Positions 17,048 to 29,521 of a stretch of DNA of 64,000 bases are shown here, one piece after another; the stretch's first letter is position 1, and every line of letters begins with the position of its first letter. This stretch comes from JBEEPE01 sp964489645 (GTDB lineage: Bacteria; Verrucomicrobiota; Verrucomicrobiia; Chthoniobacterales; Chthoniobacteraceae), in assembly GCA_964489645.1 (NCBI GenBank), contig CAZAZT010000001.1, forward strand, positions 1 to 64,000, in the 5' to 3' direction. The notes beneath the pieces are model-generated. The model was not told where the DNA came from. It ran no database searches and was given only the letters and a program-made list of their open reading frames with translations. Both the position numbers and the translations under genes were made by a program.

Positions 17048-17473
17048 ATGGCGGCCATCCTTCTTGTTGACGGCCACAGCGTGATTTTCGGCATCGCTTC
17101 CTTGAGGCAGATGCATGAGTTGAGGCAGTCCATCGCGAGGGATGCCTTGGTCAGGCGTCTAGAGGATTATGGTGTGCGCCGTGGGGTGCACGTTGTGGTG
17201 GTTTTTGATGGCAAAGGTTCGCGAGGGGAATCCGAGAGATCGGGTTCGGTGCAGATCCTCTACGGCGCTTCGGCGGACAGCGTGATTGAGCGATTGGTTG
17301 CCAAGTACGCAGACGTGCACGAGTTGACGGTGGTGAGCAATGACCTGATGGAACGGCAGACCGTGACGACTCTTGGCGCTTTCACTCTACCGGTCAGTGT
17401 ATTAGAGCGTGAACTGGACTCGATGGAGCGTGATCTGGCGCGAGAGATCCAGCGTCGGCGGAAGGCCCGGTAG
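17048..17473 (+). CDS. NYN-domain (YacP-like) predicted RNase
   Basis: 141 residues. The start MAAILLVDGHSVIF carries the first acidic residue of the PIN/NYN fold. HVVVVFDGKGS and ELTVVSNDLMERQTV supply further conserved acidic positions, giving the metal-binding pocket of NYN/YacP nucleases thought to act on RNA. The ATG at 17048 must be used because the LLVDGHS strand is essential to the fold, yet it follows the T-run of the preceding terminator with no room for a ribosome-binding site. The C-terminus is a basic helix (LAREIQRRRKAR). It converges with metH, 16 bases away. Confidence 0.82.
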   Translation: MAAILLVDGHSVIFGIASLRQMHELRQSIARDALVRRLEDYGVRRGVHVVVVFDGKGSRGESERSGSVQILYGASADSVIERLVAKYADVHELTVVSNDLMERQTVTTLGAFTLPVSVLERELDSMERDLAREIQRRRKAR

Positions 17474-17489
17474 GGGGGATTGGAAGGGG

Positions 17490-21383
<3,894 letters not shown>

Positions 21384-21392
21384 TTGTGCTCG

Positions 21393-21421
21393 ATTAAACT
21401 GGTCGGTATGGTCCCATTCAA
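21393..21421 (-). promoter_or_regulatory. Sigma-70-type promoter of metH
   Basis: On the minus strand TTGAAT (21421-21416) and TTTAAT (21398-21393) are separated by exactly 17 bases. Both boxes are close to consensus (4/6 and 5/6). Transcription would begin about seven bases further, near 21386, only about three bases before the metH ATG, implying an almost leaderless mRNA. No cobalamin riboswitch could fit. Confidence 0.65.
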
Positions 21422-21497
21422 GAAGCGTCGGGGAGGTGACAAATCTTTGGCGGGACGGCGATATGTTTGGAGAGAAAAAACAGAGAAGGAGAAGCTT

Positions 21498-23717
21498 ATG
21501 AGTTCATTGCCCTCAGTGTCGTTGGGATGCCGCATCAGGACGGGGTCTCGTTCTCTCGGGAAGTTTGTTCACGTCGTCGCGCTGGTGATGGGGCTTTGCG
21601 GTTTTTGGGGGGCTTCGGAGGCTCAGTCCGCGGGGTTGCGGGCGACGGTGAAGACGGAGTTTGGCGACATGCAGTTTGAGTTGTGGCCGGACGTAGCTCC
21701 GCAGACGGTCGCGAACTTTCGATTTCTCTCCGAGTTGGGATTTTACGATGGCACGGGCTTTCACCGGATCATCAAGGATTTCATGGTGCAGGCGGGCGAT
21801 CCGTCATCGAGATACTCCATATTGAAGGGTCTATACGGGGGATTTGGTCCGGGTTACACCGTGAAGGACGAGTTCAATGACAAGGGGGTGAGGGTTGTCC
21901 GGGCGACGCTCAGTTCGACGGCAACCATCAAGGTGGCTTCGGCAACGGGTCTTGCGGTGGGGCAGACTGTCCGGGGAGATGGGATATTGCCGGGGACAGT
22001 GATCACCAAAGTGACGGGGAGAGACGTTACGCTTTCCGCGGCGGCTTCCAAGACGGGTGCGTTTACCCTCCGGTTCGGCGTTCAACACGTCCGAGGCGTT
22101 TTGTCGATGGCGCACAGTTCGGCGGCGAACTCGGGCGGGAGCCAGTTTTTCATCGTGACCAAAGAATCTCCTCATCTGGACGGCGGGTACGCGGCTTTCG
22201 GGAGGTTGGTTTCCGGCGATTCGGTTTTACAGAAGATCTCCGATGTTGCGGTGACGGCTGCGCAGGCGGGTGGGGAGGCGAGCACTCCTGCGAGTCCGGT
22301 CAGGATCAACTCCGTGAGAGTTGTTGGGAGCAAAGCAACGACAAATCTAACATCAGGTTTGAGTTTTGGCGGACCAATCTTCCTTTTTAACGATCGGGTG
22401 GCGCTCAATGATTGGACGGTTGGAAAGGACAAGTTGGATGAGGTGGTTGATAGGGCGGCTGTGTATAATTACTATGATATATTAGCGAATCGCATTGCTG
22501 GAGCCACGGGTGAAACAAAGGCATCTTACTCAACCACTGCTGGCACGTTAGCAAATCAGAGTTTTGAGGTGCGTTCGAAGGGATTTTGGTCTTTGGCACT
22601 CAACGTTGGTGCGGGAGGGAGGCCCTCTGTTTCGCTCAAGACCCGGATTCCAGCGGACTCTGTCACGGCGCGATTGGGGGATCACTCTGTCACATCCGCG
22701 TTAACGGATCGAGGAAACGGTGTGTTCACTGCATCGGTGAAGCCTGAAAAGGTGATTGAAGAGACATCTTTGGGTCAGGCAGAGGGACAGGATCCGTACC
22801 TTTACAGGCGGATTTTGTCCAAGGTGGATTTTGAGTTGCGCGAATGGAGCGAAACGGGGGTAGAAGTGCGGATTCAAATAGAAGTTGTGAAACGCTTCTA
22901 TAATGGGAGGACTGGATCGGAGTTAACTGAAAAGGCAATCACAAGAAAGTATTGCGGGGTGAGCAACTCAAAGGAGGCCTCGATTGGACCGAAGTACACG
23001 GTGTCGTTGTCGACGCCTCAGGATTTAGGGGGGACTTATGATTTGGTTTCGGGAAAATACAGCACGGTTCGGGAAGTCAGTGGGTACGGGTATGCCACAC
23101 TGGACGTGAAAAAGGGGACAGTCTCCACCTTGGTGATGCTCCCGAACGGGAGGGTGTCCACTTCGAGCCTTCCCGCACGGATGTCTGGCACTCGCTGTTT
23201 TGTTCCGTTCCTCGAGGCATCTGATGCCGCGCAGGGTTTCACTCGGCTCGCCGGTCAAGTGGTCTTCGCCGACCGAACTGGCTCCGGCGATGTGGATTGG
23301 GTGCACTGGCCAAAAGTTGTCAACCAGCGGGTGGCGGAGCCTCTGCAGAAGGCGTTTCTGGCGAAATCGACTCTATCGGTAGAGGCTTACAGTCCTCCGA
23401 AGGCTGCGCAAGCTGGACTCTTTGGAGCAACCGACAAGCGGGTTTCTTTGAAGTTGTTCGCGCAGTTGGCGAAGCCTTTAGGCGTTCAGCCTGTTCAAGG
23501 CACTGGGGTGCAGGTCTTGACCGAGGCAGTTACCAGGGGGGCGTCCATCTCGGTCAACACCAACTCGGGAGTCTTCTCTGGGACGCTCACGGAGACGAGC
23601 GGTGGGAAAAAAGTTTCGCGGACCTTGTCGGGAGTCGTGTTGCAGGGGAGCCGGCAGGGAAGGGGATTCACCGCGGGAGATTCGGAGGTTTTGCCGGTGA
23701 CTCTCGCCCCCCTGTAG
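21498..23717 (+). CDS. Large secreted cyclophilin-type peptidyl-prolyl isomerase with inserted beta module
   Basis: 739 residues. A hydrophobic signal segment (about 22-42, LGKFVHVVALVMGLCGFWGA) precedes a cyclophilin domain: TEFGDMQFELWPDVAPQTV, GFHRIIKDFMVQAGDP (catalytic Arg90), then GGSQFFIV and GYAAFGRLVSG. The domain is split: about 65 residues (131-195) are inserted between NDKG and HVRGVLSMAHSS and read like a GLAVGQTVRGDG...GTVITKV beta module. Residues 250-610 are beta-rich and unrecognised. Residues 610-739 (ISVNTNSGVFSGTLTETSG, SGVVLQGS) resemble C-terminal modules of large verrucomicrobial secreted proteins. The start at 21498 has AAGGAG six bases upstream; the frame is open earlier but overlaps the metH promoter. 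Confidence 0.85.
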   Translation: MSSLPSVSLGCRIRTGSRSLGKFVHVVALVMGLCGFWGASEAQSAGLRATVKTEFGDMQFELWPDVAPQTVANFRFLSELGFYDGTGFHRIIKDFMVQAGDPSSRYSILKGLYGGFGPGYTVKDEFNDKGVRVVRATLSSTATIKVASATGLAVGQTVRGDGILPGTVITKVTGRDVTLSAAASKTGAFTLRFGVQHVRGVLSMAHSSAANSGGSQFFIVTKESPHLDGGYAAFGRLVSGDSVLQKISDVAVTAAQAGGEASTPASPVRINSVRVVGSKATTNLTSGLSFGGPIFLFNDRVALNDWTVGKDKLDEVVDRAAVYNYYDILANRIAGATGETKASYSTTAGTLANQSFEVRSKGFWSLALNVGAGGRPSVSLKTRIPADSVTARLGDHSVTSALTDRGNGVFTASVKPEKVIEETSLGQAEGQDPYLYRRILSKVDFELREWSETGVEVRIQIEVVKRFYNGRTGSELTEKAITRKYCGVSNSKEASIGPKYTVSLSTPQDLGGTYDLVSGKYSTVREVSGYGYATLDVKKGTVSTLVMLPNGRVSTSSLPARMSGTRCFVPFLEASDAAQGFTRLAGQVVFADRTGSGDVDWVHWPKVVNQRVAEPLQKAFLAKSTLSVEAYSPPKAAQAGLFGATDKRVSLKLFAQLAKPLGVQPVQGTGVQVLTEAVTRGASISVNTNSGVFSGTLTETSGGKKVSRTLSGVVLQGSRQGRGFTAGDSEVLPVTLAPL

Positions 23718-23739
23718 GAGGGGCCCCAGCTTTTGTCGA

Positions 23740-23755
23740 TGGCACAAGTGATGCT
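23740..23755 (+). promoter_or_regulatory. Sigma-54-type -24/-12 promoter before flgB
   Basis: TGGCACAAGTGATGCT matches TGGCAC-N5-TTGCW with one mismatch; the invariant GG (23741-23742) and GC (23753-23754) are at the required spacing. Transcription would start about 12 bases after the GC, next to the flgB ATG at 23767. Position at the head of the flagellar cluster fits the known use of RpoN for early flagellar genes. Confidence 0.6.
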
Positions 23756-23766
23756 AATCAGAAGGT

Positions 23767-24144
23767 ATGATTGACCGCCTTTTCGCCAATCCCGTTTATG
23801 AGGGTTCGAAGAAGCTCCTTGACGTTTCATTGATGCGCAACGAGGCATTGACCTCAAACATCGCAAATATTGAGACGCCAGGATATAAGAGGGTGGACAT
23901 TCACGCTGATTTCTCGACCACCTTTGCGGAAGCCTTGAAGTCGGGCGGTGTGCGGGGGGTGAAGATGCCGGAGGTGGTCCAAGACATCGCCGCTCGTTCC
24001 CAGAGGAAGGATGGCAACAATGTCGTTCTCGACGAGGAGTTGATGCAGATGGGGAAGAACGTCATCGAGTATGAGGCATTGACGGACTTTGTGAGTGGCA
24101 GCCTCAGGCAGTTGAGGGTGGCTATTACCGGCAAATCCATATAG
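23767..24144 (+). CDS. flgB: Flagellar basal-body rod protein FlgB
   Basis: 125 residues, typical length. The N-terminal helix carries the rod/hook signature LMRNEALTSNIANIETPGYKRVDI, here around residues 22-45. The C-terminal helix (LMQMGKNVIEYEALTDFVSGSLRQLRVAI, about 95-123) closes the coiled D0 domain. FlgB is the most proximal rod subunit, joining the FliF/FliE base. It is the first gene of the flagellar cluster, eight bases before flgC, with a sigma-54-like promoter immediately upstream and no clear Shine-Dalgarno sequence. Confidence 0.95.
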   Translation: MIDRLFANPVYEGSKKLLDVSLMRNEALTSNIANIETPGYKRVDIHADFSTTFAEALKSGGVRGVKMPEVVQDIAARSQRKDGNNVVLDEELMQMGKNVIEYEALTDFVSGSLRQLRVAITGKSI

Positions 24145-24152
24145 ATTAATCC

Positions 24153-24566
24153 ATGAACTTTATATCTGGAATTAAGGCTACGTCGAGTGCTCTCAATGCT
24201 GAGCAGATTCGGATGGACATTGTGGCCCAGAACATTGCGAACGCTCAGACGACGAAGGATTTGGACGGAAATCCATACCGGCGGAAAATCGTGACGTTCG
24301 AGGCGGTGATGATGGGCCAACAGGGCTCGAATGAGAAGGGTGTGAAGATCACCGAGGTGAAGTCGGACGAATCAGATGGCGACATTGTCTTCAACCCAGG
24401 GCACCCGCATGCGGATCGCGAGGGGATGGTTCGCATGCCGAACGTGAAAATAGCGACTGAGATGGTAGATATGATGAGTGCATCGAGGGCTTACGAGGCG
24501 AACTTGTCGGTTGTCCGGAACGCTCGTCAGATGGCGATGCGGGCACTCTCGATTGCGCGTTCGTAA
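24153..24566 (+). CDS. flgC: Flagellar basal-body rod protein FlgC
   Basis: 137 residues, standard length. The N-terminal segment has the rod motif VAQNIANAQTT (about 28-38). The C-terminal D0 helix holds NVKIATEMVDMMSASRAYEA and NVSVVRNARQMAMRALSIARS-like sequence, here LSVVRNARQMAMRAL, which is diagnostic of FlgC. It forms the proximal rod with FlgB and FlgF. It lies in the conserved order flgB-flgC-fliE. Confidence 0.95.
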   Translation: MNFISGIKATSSALNAEQIRMDIVAQNIANAQTTKDLDGNPYRRKIVTFEAVMMGQQGSNEKGVKITEVKSDESDGDIVFNPGHPHADREGMVRMPNVKIATEMVDMMSASRAYEANLSVVRNARQMAMRALSIARS

Positions 24567-24597
24567 GTGGCTCAGTGATCTCAATGGCTAAACGATC

Positions 24598-24960
24598 ATG
24601 CAAATACCGTCTGTAGGAATGTTAGGAAAGGCGATGCAAGGCTCAGTCGAATCGGATGCCCTGAAAGGTGGGGGCGCAGTCGGTGCCGCTTTGGAGATGG
24701 GGAGAGGAAAGGCCAGTGGGGGTGTATCCCGTGCCGGGAGAGATGAGTTCTCTGATTTTCTCACCAAAGCAGTCTCTGAAGTTGAAGAGAAGATGAGAAT
24801 CTCGGACGTTGAACGCCAGAAAGTTTTGACGGGCGAGGCCAACAACCTGCACCAAGCCACCATTGCGGCCCAGGAGGCCAGCGTGGCGTTTTCTTTGATG
24901 GTCGAGGTTCGCAACAAGTTGGTTGAGTCCTACCAAGAGCTGATGCGGATGCAGGTTTGA
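24598..24960 (+). CDS. fliE: Flagellar hook-basal body protein FliE
   Basis: 120 residues. FliE links the MS ring to the rod and opens the export gate. The C-terminal half is the recognisable part: FSDFLTKAVSEVEEKMRISD, LTGEANNLHQATIAAQEASV and FSLMVEVRNKLVESYQELMRMQV split over about residues 50-120. The N-terminal 40 residues are Gly/Ala-rich and variable. It sits between flgC and fliF as in most flagellar clusters. Confidence 0.93.
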   Translation: MQIPSVGMLGKAMQGSVESDALKGGGAVGAALEMGRGKASGGVSRAGRDEFSDFLTKAVSEVEEKMRISDVERQKVLTGEANNLHQATIAAQEASVAFSLMVEVRNKLVESYQELMRMQV

Positions 24961-24996
24961 GTCGGACAAGGAGTGTGATCTCAGCGAAAGCTGAAT

Positions 24997-26541
24997 ATGA
25001 AGACATTATTATTACAAACTCGCCAACTCTGGCAGCAACTTGGCATCAACCAACGCGTTTCGATTGGGGTGGCGGCCATTGGTGTCATTGTGGGGATGAT
25101 GGCCTTGCTGATGTGGTCTCAGAGGCCGCAGATGCAGTTGCTCTACGGGGGATTGAGTCAAAAGGATATGTCGGCTGTGATGTCCGCGCTTCAAGAGGCG
25201 GGGGTGAAGGCCGACGTTGGAGTGGGGGGCAATTCGGTTTCGGTCCCGAGCGATCAGGTGCACAAGGTGAGGATGCAACTGGCGACGAAGGGCGTTCCGT
25301 CTGGTGAGGGGGTGGGCTACGAGATCTTTGATCGGACCAACTTCGGAATTTCGGATTTCGTTCAACGGACGAATAAGATTCGGGCTCTGCAAGGTGAGCT
25401 ATCGCGTACGGTTGCTCAGTTACAGGGGGTGCGGTCGGCGAAGGTGCTCATTGTGATGCCGGAAAATCGGCTTCTTTTCACGGATGCGAAAACGAAGCCA
25501 ACAGCGTCCGTGTTTGTTGAAGGAAATCTCAACACCGAACAGGTCAACTCAATCCGGTTTCTCGTTGCCAATGCTGTTGAAGATTTGAAGGCGGATGATG
25601 TGGCGGTGGTTGACCACAAGGGACAGGTACTCACTGAAGGCCTGAAAGATGACCCGGTTTTGGGTGCGGCATCTGGGCAGATGAGGTTGCGCAAAAATCT
25701 CGAGGATTATTTCCAGAAGAAGGTCGAGAGCATGCTGGCGTCTGTGCTCGGTGCTGGTCAAGCAGTGGTTCGGGTTTCCGCAGATCTTGATTCCGAGGCG
25801 ACGACGAGGAACGAGGAGAAATATGACCCAGATGGTCAGGTGATTCGGACGGAGACGTCCGTTGACGATTCGACAGTGACCAACGAAACGGAGCAGGGGG
25901 GGCAAGCTGCTGGAACAACAGCGAACACTCCGACGAACCAACCTGGGGGAGCGCCTGTGGGCAAGAACAGCCAACAGTCACGGAAGAACAAGTCGACGAA
26001 CTACGAAATCAACCGGGTCCTGACCTCTTCAGTGAAGACGCCGGGGAGCGTTGCTCGCCTCACTGCGGCGGTGTTTGTCGCGAAGAAAGGGGATGCGGAA
26101 AGAGGTGCCAACGAGAAAACGGCTCTTAAGAAGATTGTGGCGAATGCCCTCGGGGTGAAAGCGGCTTCTGATGCGGAGGTTGAGAAGATGGTGGCGCTTG
26201 AGGAAGTTGCGTTCCCAGAGAGCAAGCAGGAAGCGAAGAGCGTGATAGAACAGATGGCGCAGCATTCAGATCTCGTGCGGGATGCGGGAGCGATTCTTGT
26301 GGCTCTTGTTGTGATTGGTGGATTCGTTCGGATGCTAAGGAAAACCAAGCCGGACGAGGTTGTGATGGAGCAGGTTGAGCCTACCGGACTGTCGGGGCGC
26401 GAGGCGGATGATGAGCCGGAGCCTGCGGAACCCGAGGTCATAACGGTTGAAAAAATCAACGAAATGATCAAACGTCGTCCTTCAGGGGTTGCGGCGGCGA
26501 TCAAGAACTGGATCACTCGCTCGGAGGGGACTAACTCATGA
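24997..26541 (+). CDS. fliF: Flagellar MS-ring protein FliF
   Basis: 514 residues, near the usual 530-560. A first transmembrane helix at about 21-41 is followed by the ring-building motif domains (LYGGLSQKDMSAVMSALQEAG, VRMQLATKGVPSGEGVGYEI-like sequence, LARTVAQL equivalent LSRTVAQLQGVRSAKVLIVMPE), a Gln/Asn/Gly-rich periplasmic loop around 295-335, and a second helix near 430-447. The C-terminal tail (EKINEMIKRRPSGVAAAIKNWI) is the FliG-binding region. It overlaps the fliG start by four bases (ATGA), giving coupled synthesis of ring and rotor. Confidence 0.95.
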   Translation: MKTLLLQTRQLWQQLGINQRVSIGVAAIGVIVGMMALLMWSQRPQMQLLYGGLSQKDMSAVMSALQEAGVKADVGVGGNSVSVPSDQVHKVRMQLATKGVPSGEGVGYEIFDRTNFGISDFVQRTNKIRALQGELSRTVAQLQGVRSAKVLIVMPENRLLFTDAKTKPTASVFVEGNLNTEQVNSIRFLVANAVEDLKADDVAVVDHKGQVLTEGLKDDPVLGAASGQMRLRKNLEDYFQKKVESMLASVLGAGQAVVRVSADLDSEATTRNEEKYDPDGQVIRTETSVDDSTVTNETEQGGQAAGTTANTPTNQPGGAPVGKNSQQSRKNKSTNYEINRVLTSSVKTPGSVARLTAAVFVAKKGDAERGANEKTALKKIVANALGVKAASDAEVEKMVALEEVAFPESKQEAKSVIEQMAQHSDLVRDAGAILVALVVIGGFVRMLRKTKPDEVVMEQVEPTGLSGREADDEPEPAEPEVITVEKINEMIKRRPSGVAAAIKNWITRSEGTNS

Positions 26542-27557
26542 TGGAGGATTACTACAAGATGTCGAAGGTACGTCGTCTGGCGGCTTTCCTGATATTGATT
26601 GGACATGAGGCAGCAGCCGAAATCCTGCGTCAGTTCGACAACGCTCAACTTGAGTCTGTTTGTCGAGAAATGGCTTCCATCCCGTACGTTGATCCCTCGC
26701 TCAAGGCTTTATTGATTGGTGAGTTCGGATCGATTGTGAAGGACGGGTTGGACTCCGCCTTGGGCGGTATTGAAATCACGCAGCTCTCTTTGGAGCTTGC
26801 GAAAGGGGGGAGCGCGGCTTCGACCATCATGGCGAGAGTTGTTCCGGGTGGAGGAGCCCCGTCGGATGACGAGTTCGCCGACCTTGATGCGTCTCAGGTT
26901 TTCAATCTCCTGAAGGATGAACAGGGGCAGACCATCGCATTCGTTCTCACCTTTTTGCCGGCTTCGAAGTCTGCTGAGTTTGTGAAGCAGATGGCAATGG
27001 ATAAGCGGGAGGAGGTCATGGAGTGTTTGGGAAAAATCGAACCGACCTCGTTGGAGTCGATGAAAAAGGTCTCCGCAAACCTCCAAAAGTTCTTGGACAA
27101 GCGGGTGGGTGGGGCATCTCAAAAAACCGATGGAGTTGCTGCCTGTGCGGCGATTGTCAATGCATTGGATCGAGACACGAAGAAGGCGCTTTTGAAGGGA
27201 TTGGAAGGACGCGACGCGGCGTTAGGTGCGAAGATACGGAGCAAGACCTTTCCGTTCGAGGATCTTGCGAGAATCGACGCGCAAGACTTGGCGAAAGTGG
27301 TCAAAGAAATCAACCAGAAGGATGGTTCTCTTTTGCCGCTAGCGTTGAAATCGTCGGCACCCGAGGTGATTGATTCTCTTGCATCAACGTTGTCCAAACG
27401 CGCCGCTGCTGCACTGAAGGAGGAAATCGAGATGATGCCACCCCAGAGACCGAAGGAGGTTCTCAAGGCGCAAGAAAGCATCTTGGAAATTGTGCGGAAG
27501 CTGGAGGACGGAGGAGACATTTCCACGGAGGTTGTCCAAGCGGGATCTTCAAAATGA
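26538..27557 (+). CDS. fliG: Flagellar motor switch protein FliG
   Basis: 339 residues, typical. The N-terminal FliF-binding domain (SKVRRLAAFLILIGHEAAAEIL), the middle domain with EEVMECLGKIEPTSLESMKKV in place of the usual EHPQ-containing stretch, and the C-terminal torque domain (FPFEDLARIDAQDLAKVVKEI, LSKRAAAALKEEIEMMPPQRPKEV) are all present. In the torque helix the second Asp of the common LDDR motif is Ala (IDAQD), so some charge contacts with MotA may differ. Its start overlaps fliF by four bases. Confidence 0.93.
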   Translation: MMEDYYKMSKVRRLAAFLILIGHEAAAEILRQFDNAQLESVCREMASIPYVDPSLKALLIGEFGSIVKDGLDSALGGIEITQLSLELAKGGSAASTIMARVVPGGGAPSDDEFADLDASQVFNLLKDEQGQTIAFVLTFLPASKSAEFVKQMAMDKREEVMECLGKIEPTSLESMKKVSANLQKFLDKRVGGASQKTDGVAACAAIVNALDRDTKKALLKGLEGRDAALGAKIRSKTFPFEDLARIDAQDLAKVVKEINQKDGSLLPLALKSSAPEVIDSLASTLSKRAAAALKEEIEMMPPQRPKEVLKAQESILEIVRKLEDGGDISTEVVQAGSSK

Positions 27558-27563
27558 TTCCTC

Positions 27564-28145
27564 ATGGTACTTAAACGTCAGGCCATTGCCTTCAGTGAGG
27601 AGCCCCGTGCAATCGGCTTGGCGGGATTGGATTTACGGGCAGGGTATTTTGAGGATGAGCTGAAGGAGATGCGTGAGTCGGCTTATTCCGAGGGCTACTC
27701 AAAGGCGTCGAGTGAGTGTGCTGCTGAAGTTTCGGACTTGAAAGAGATGATGACGGCTCTCCAAGAGGGCGTGCTTCAGACAATCATTGAGAAGCAGCGT
27801 GCAATATCGTCGCATATACGGTCCATTTTGCCGGTTCTCGTGACTGAAGCGGCCGAACGCGTGTTGGCTGGAGTGAAGATTGACGAGTCTGCGGTGAGGG
27901 CGGTGATTGGTGATCTGATGGCAGAGGTTGCGCCGGGTATTGAGAATGTGGAGATCAGGCTGAACGCGGAGGACCACTCTAAGTTGCAGATGTTTGACCC
28001 GAGTTTTGGAGGCAGGTATCCGCAGGCCAGGTTGATTGTTGACCCTGATCTGGCGGAAGGTGATTGCGTGATCAAATCGCGTTTCGGCACTCTCGATGGT
28101 CGAATCGCCACAAAGTTGAGAGCTCTCGAAGGGGCTTTGAGCTGA
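27564..28145 (+). CDS. fliH: Flagellar assembly protein FliH
   Basis: 193 residues. Assigned by its position between fliG and fliI and by family features: an N-terminal region with a helical segment rich in Gly/Ala spacing (YSEGYSKASSECAAEVSDL), followed by the peripheral-stalk-like C-terminal domain (ILPVLVTEAAERVLAG, VEIRLNAEDHSKLQ, VDPDLAEGDCVIKSRFGTLDGRI), where the last stretch is the conserved GxxxxxTxxGxID-type ending. FliH is the stator/regulator of the FliI ATPase, as the b/delta subunits are for F1. Confidence 0.9.
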   Translation: MVLKRQAIAFSEEPRAIGLAGLDLRAGYFEDELKEMRESAYSEGYSKASSECAAEVSDLKEMMTALQEGVLQTIIEKQRAISSHIRSILPVLVTEAAERVLAGVKIDESAVRAVIGDLMAEVAPGIENVEIRLNAEDHSKLQMFDPSFGGRYPQARLIVDPDLAEGDCVIKSRFGTLDGRIATKLRALEGALS

Positions 28146-28159
28146 GGAAAACACGTTGC

Positions 28160-29491
28160 ATGGACTCAGACGTCTGGTCGTTGGAGAGTCTTAGTGGGAG
28201 ATTGAAGTCGGGAGCGCTCTCCCGAAAGGTGGGTCATGTCGTACAGGTGACTGGATTGGTCGTTGAGTCAGAGGGGCCCAACTTGGCAATTGGAGATGTT
28301 TGCAGAATCACATCAGGTGCTCGCGACCACTCTGTGTACGCGGAAGTTGTTGGATTTCGGGGGCATCGATTGCTCCTGATGCCGTTGGGTGAGATGGTGA
28401 GCATCAAGGTCGGATCTGAAGTCGCAGCTTCGGGATTCGGTTTTGGAGTTCCGGTCGGACCGGATTTGATGGGGAGGGTGATTGATGGATTGTCTCGCCC
28501 GATTGACGGAAAGGGACCGATTCACGGGATTTCGCAGCGTCCGCTTAGGTCGTCGCCACCCAATCCACTCACGAGGAATAGAATCTCGGAAGTTTTCTCG
28601 ACCGGCGTACGCGCCATTGACGCTTTCACTCCAGTGGGTTGTGGGCAGCGGATGGGGATTTTCTCTGGGAGCGGGGTGGGTAAGTCCACGCTTTTGGGGA
28701 TGATGGCGAGGGGGGCGGACAGCGATGTGAACGTGATCGCTTTGGTGGGTGAGCGTGGACGGGAGCTTCGTGAGTTCATTGAAAAAGACCTTGGTCCGGA
28801 GGGGCTTCGGAAGTCGGTGATCGTGGTTTCAACCTCTGATCAGCCTGCGCTCGTGCGCATACGAGCCGCGATGGTGGCAACTTCCATCGCGGAGTATTTC
28901 CGGGACGAGGGTAGGAAGGTCTTGTTCATGATGGATTCGGTGACTCGTTTCGCGATGGCTCAGCGTGAGGTGGGTTTGGCCGTTGGTGAACCTCCCAGCA
29001 GTCGAGGTTACACGCCGAGTGTTTTTGCTCTGCTTCCTAAGCTGCTCGAGAGGACAGGCGCTGGTTCATTGGGGTCAATCACTGCGTTTTACACGGTTTT
29101 GGTGGAGGGCGACGACATGAACGAGCCGATTGCCGACGCAGTGCGGGGTATCCTTGACGGACATATCATCCTGACCAGAGCTCTGGCGACTGCGAACCAC
29201 TTCCCTGCGGTGGATGTGCTGGAAAGCGTCAGTCGGTTGATCCGCGACCTAGCCTCTCCCAGCGAGTATGCCTTGTCGTCACAAGCCCGTGATTTGATGG
29301 CGCTTTATCGTCGCAACGAGGATCTGATCACCATTGGCGCTTATGCGAAGGGAGCCAACCCAAAACTGGATTTGGCGATCGCCGTTCAAGAGGCGATGGG
29401 GCCTTTTTTAAGGCAAGGCTTCGAGGAGGCCTGCGGCAGAGGCGAAACGATGGAAATCCTCGCGAGGATATTCAACCCTGAACAGGAATAA
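28160..29491 (+). CDS. fliI: Flagellum-specific ATPase FliI
   Basis: 443 residues, normal. Walker A is GIFSGSGVGKSTL (about 170-182), Walker B is KVLFMMDSVTRFAMAQRE with the catalytic Glu in ALVGERGRELREF. The type III ATPase signature SRGYTPSVFALLPKLLERTG is present, as is DGHIILTRALA. It powers unfolding of export substrates at the flagellar gate. The start at 28160 follows the fliH stop by 14 bases with TGAGGA upstream; the longer frame starting at 28064 would overlap fliH by 82 bases and adds no conserved sequence. Confidence 0.96.
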   Translation: MDSDVWSLESLSGRLKSGALSRKVGHVVQVTGLVVESEGPNLAIGDVCRITSGARDHSVYAEVVGFRGHRLLLMPLGEMVSIKVGSEVAASGFGFGVPVGPDLMGRVIDGLSRPIDGKGPIHGISQRPLRSSPPNPLTRNRISEVFSTGVRAIDAFTPVGCGQRMGIFSGSGVGKSTLLGMMARGADSDVNVIALVGERGRELREFIEKDLGPEGLRKSVIVVSTSDQPALVRIRAAMVATSIAEYFRDEGRKVLFMMDSVTRFAMAQREVGLAVGEPPSSRGYTPSVFALLPKLLERTGAGSLGSITAFYTVLVEGDDMNEPIADAVRGILDGHIILTRALATANHFPAVDVLESVSRLIRDLASPSEYALSSQARDLMALYRRNEDLITIGAYAKGANPKLDLAIAVQEAMGPFLRQGFEEACGRGETMEILARIFNPEQE

Positions 29492-29521
29492 TTTGCCGGG
29501 TAGCGTGAGGGAAACCAGCTC

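Noticed and set aside
21384..21497. Cobalamin or SAM riboswitch before metH
   Set aside because: The region is only 114 bases, shared with a divergent gene, shows no B12-box-like motif, and the promoter lies almost on the ATG.
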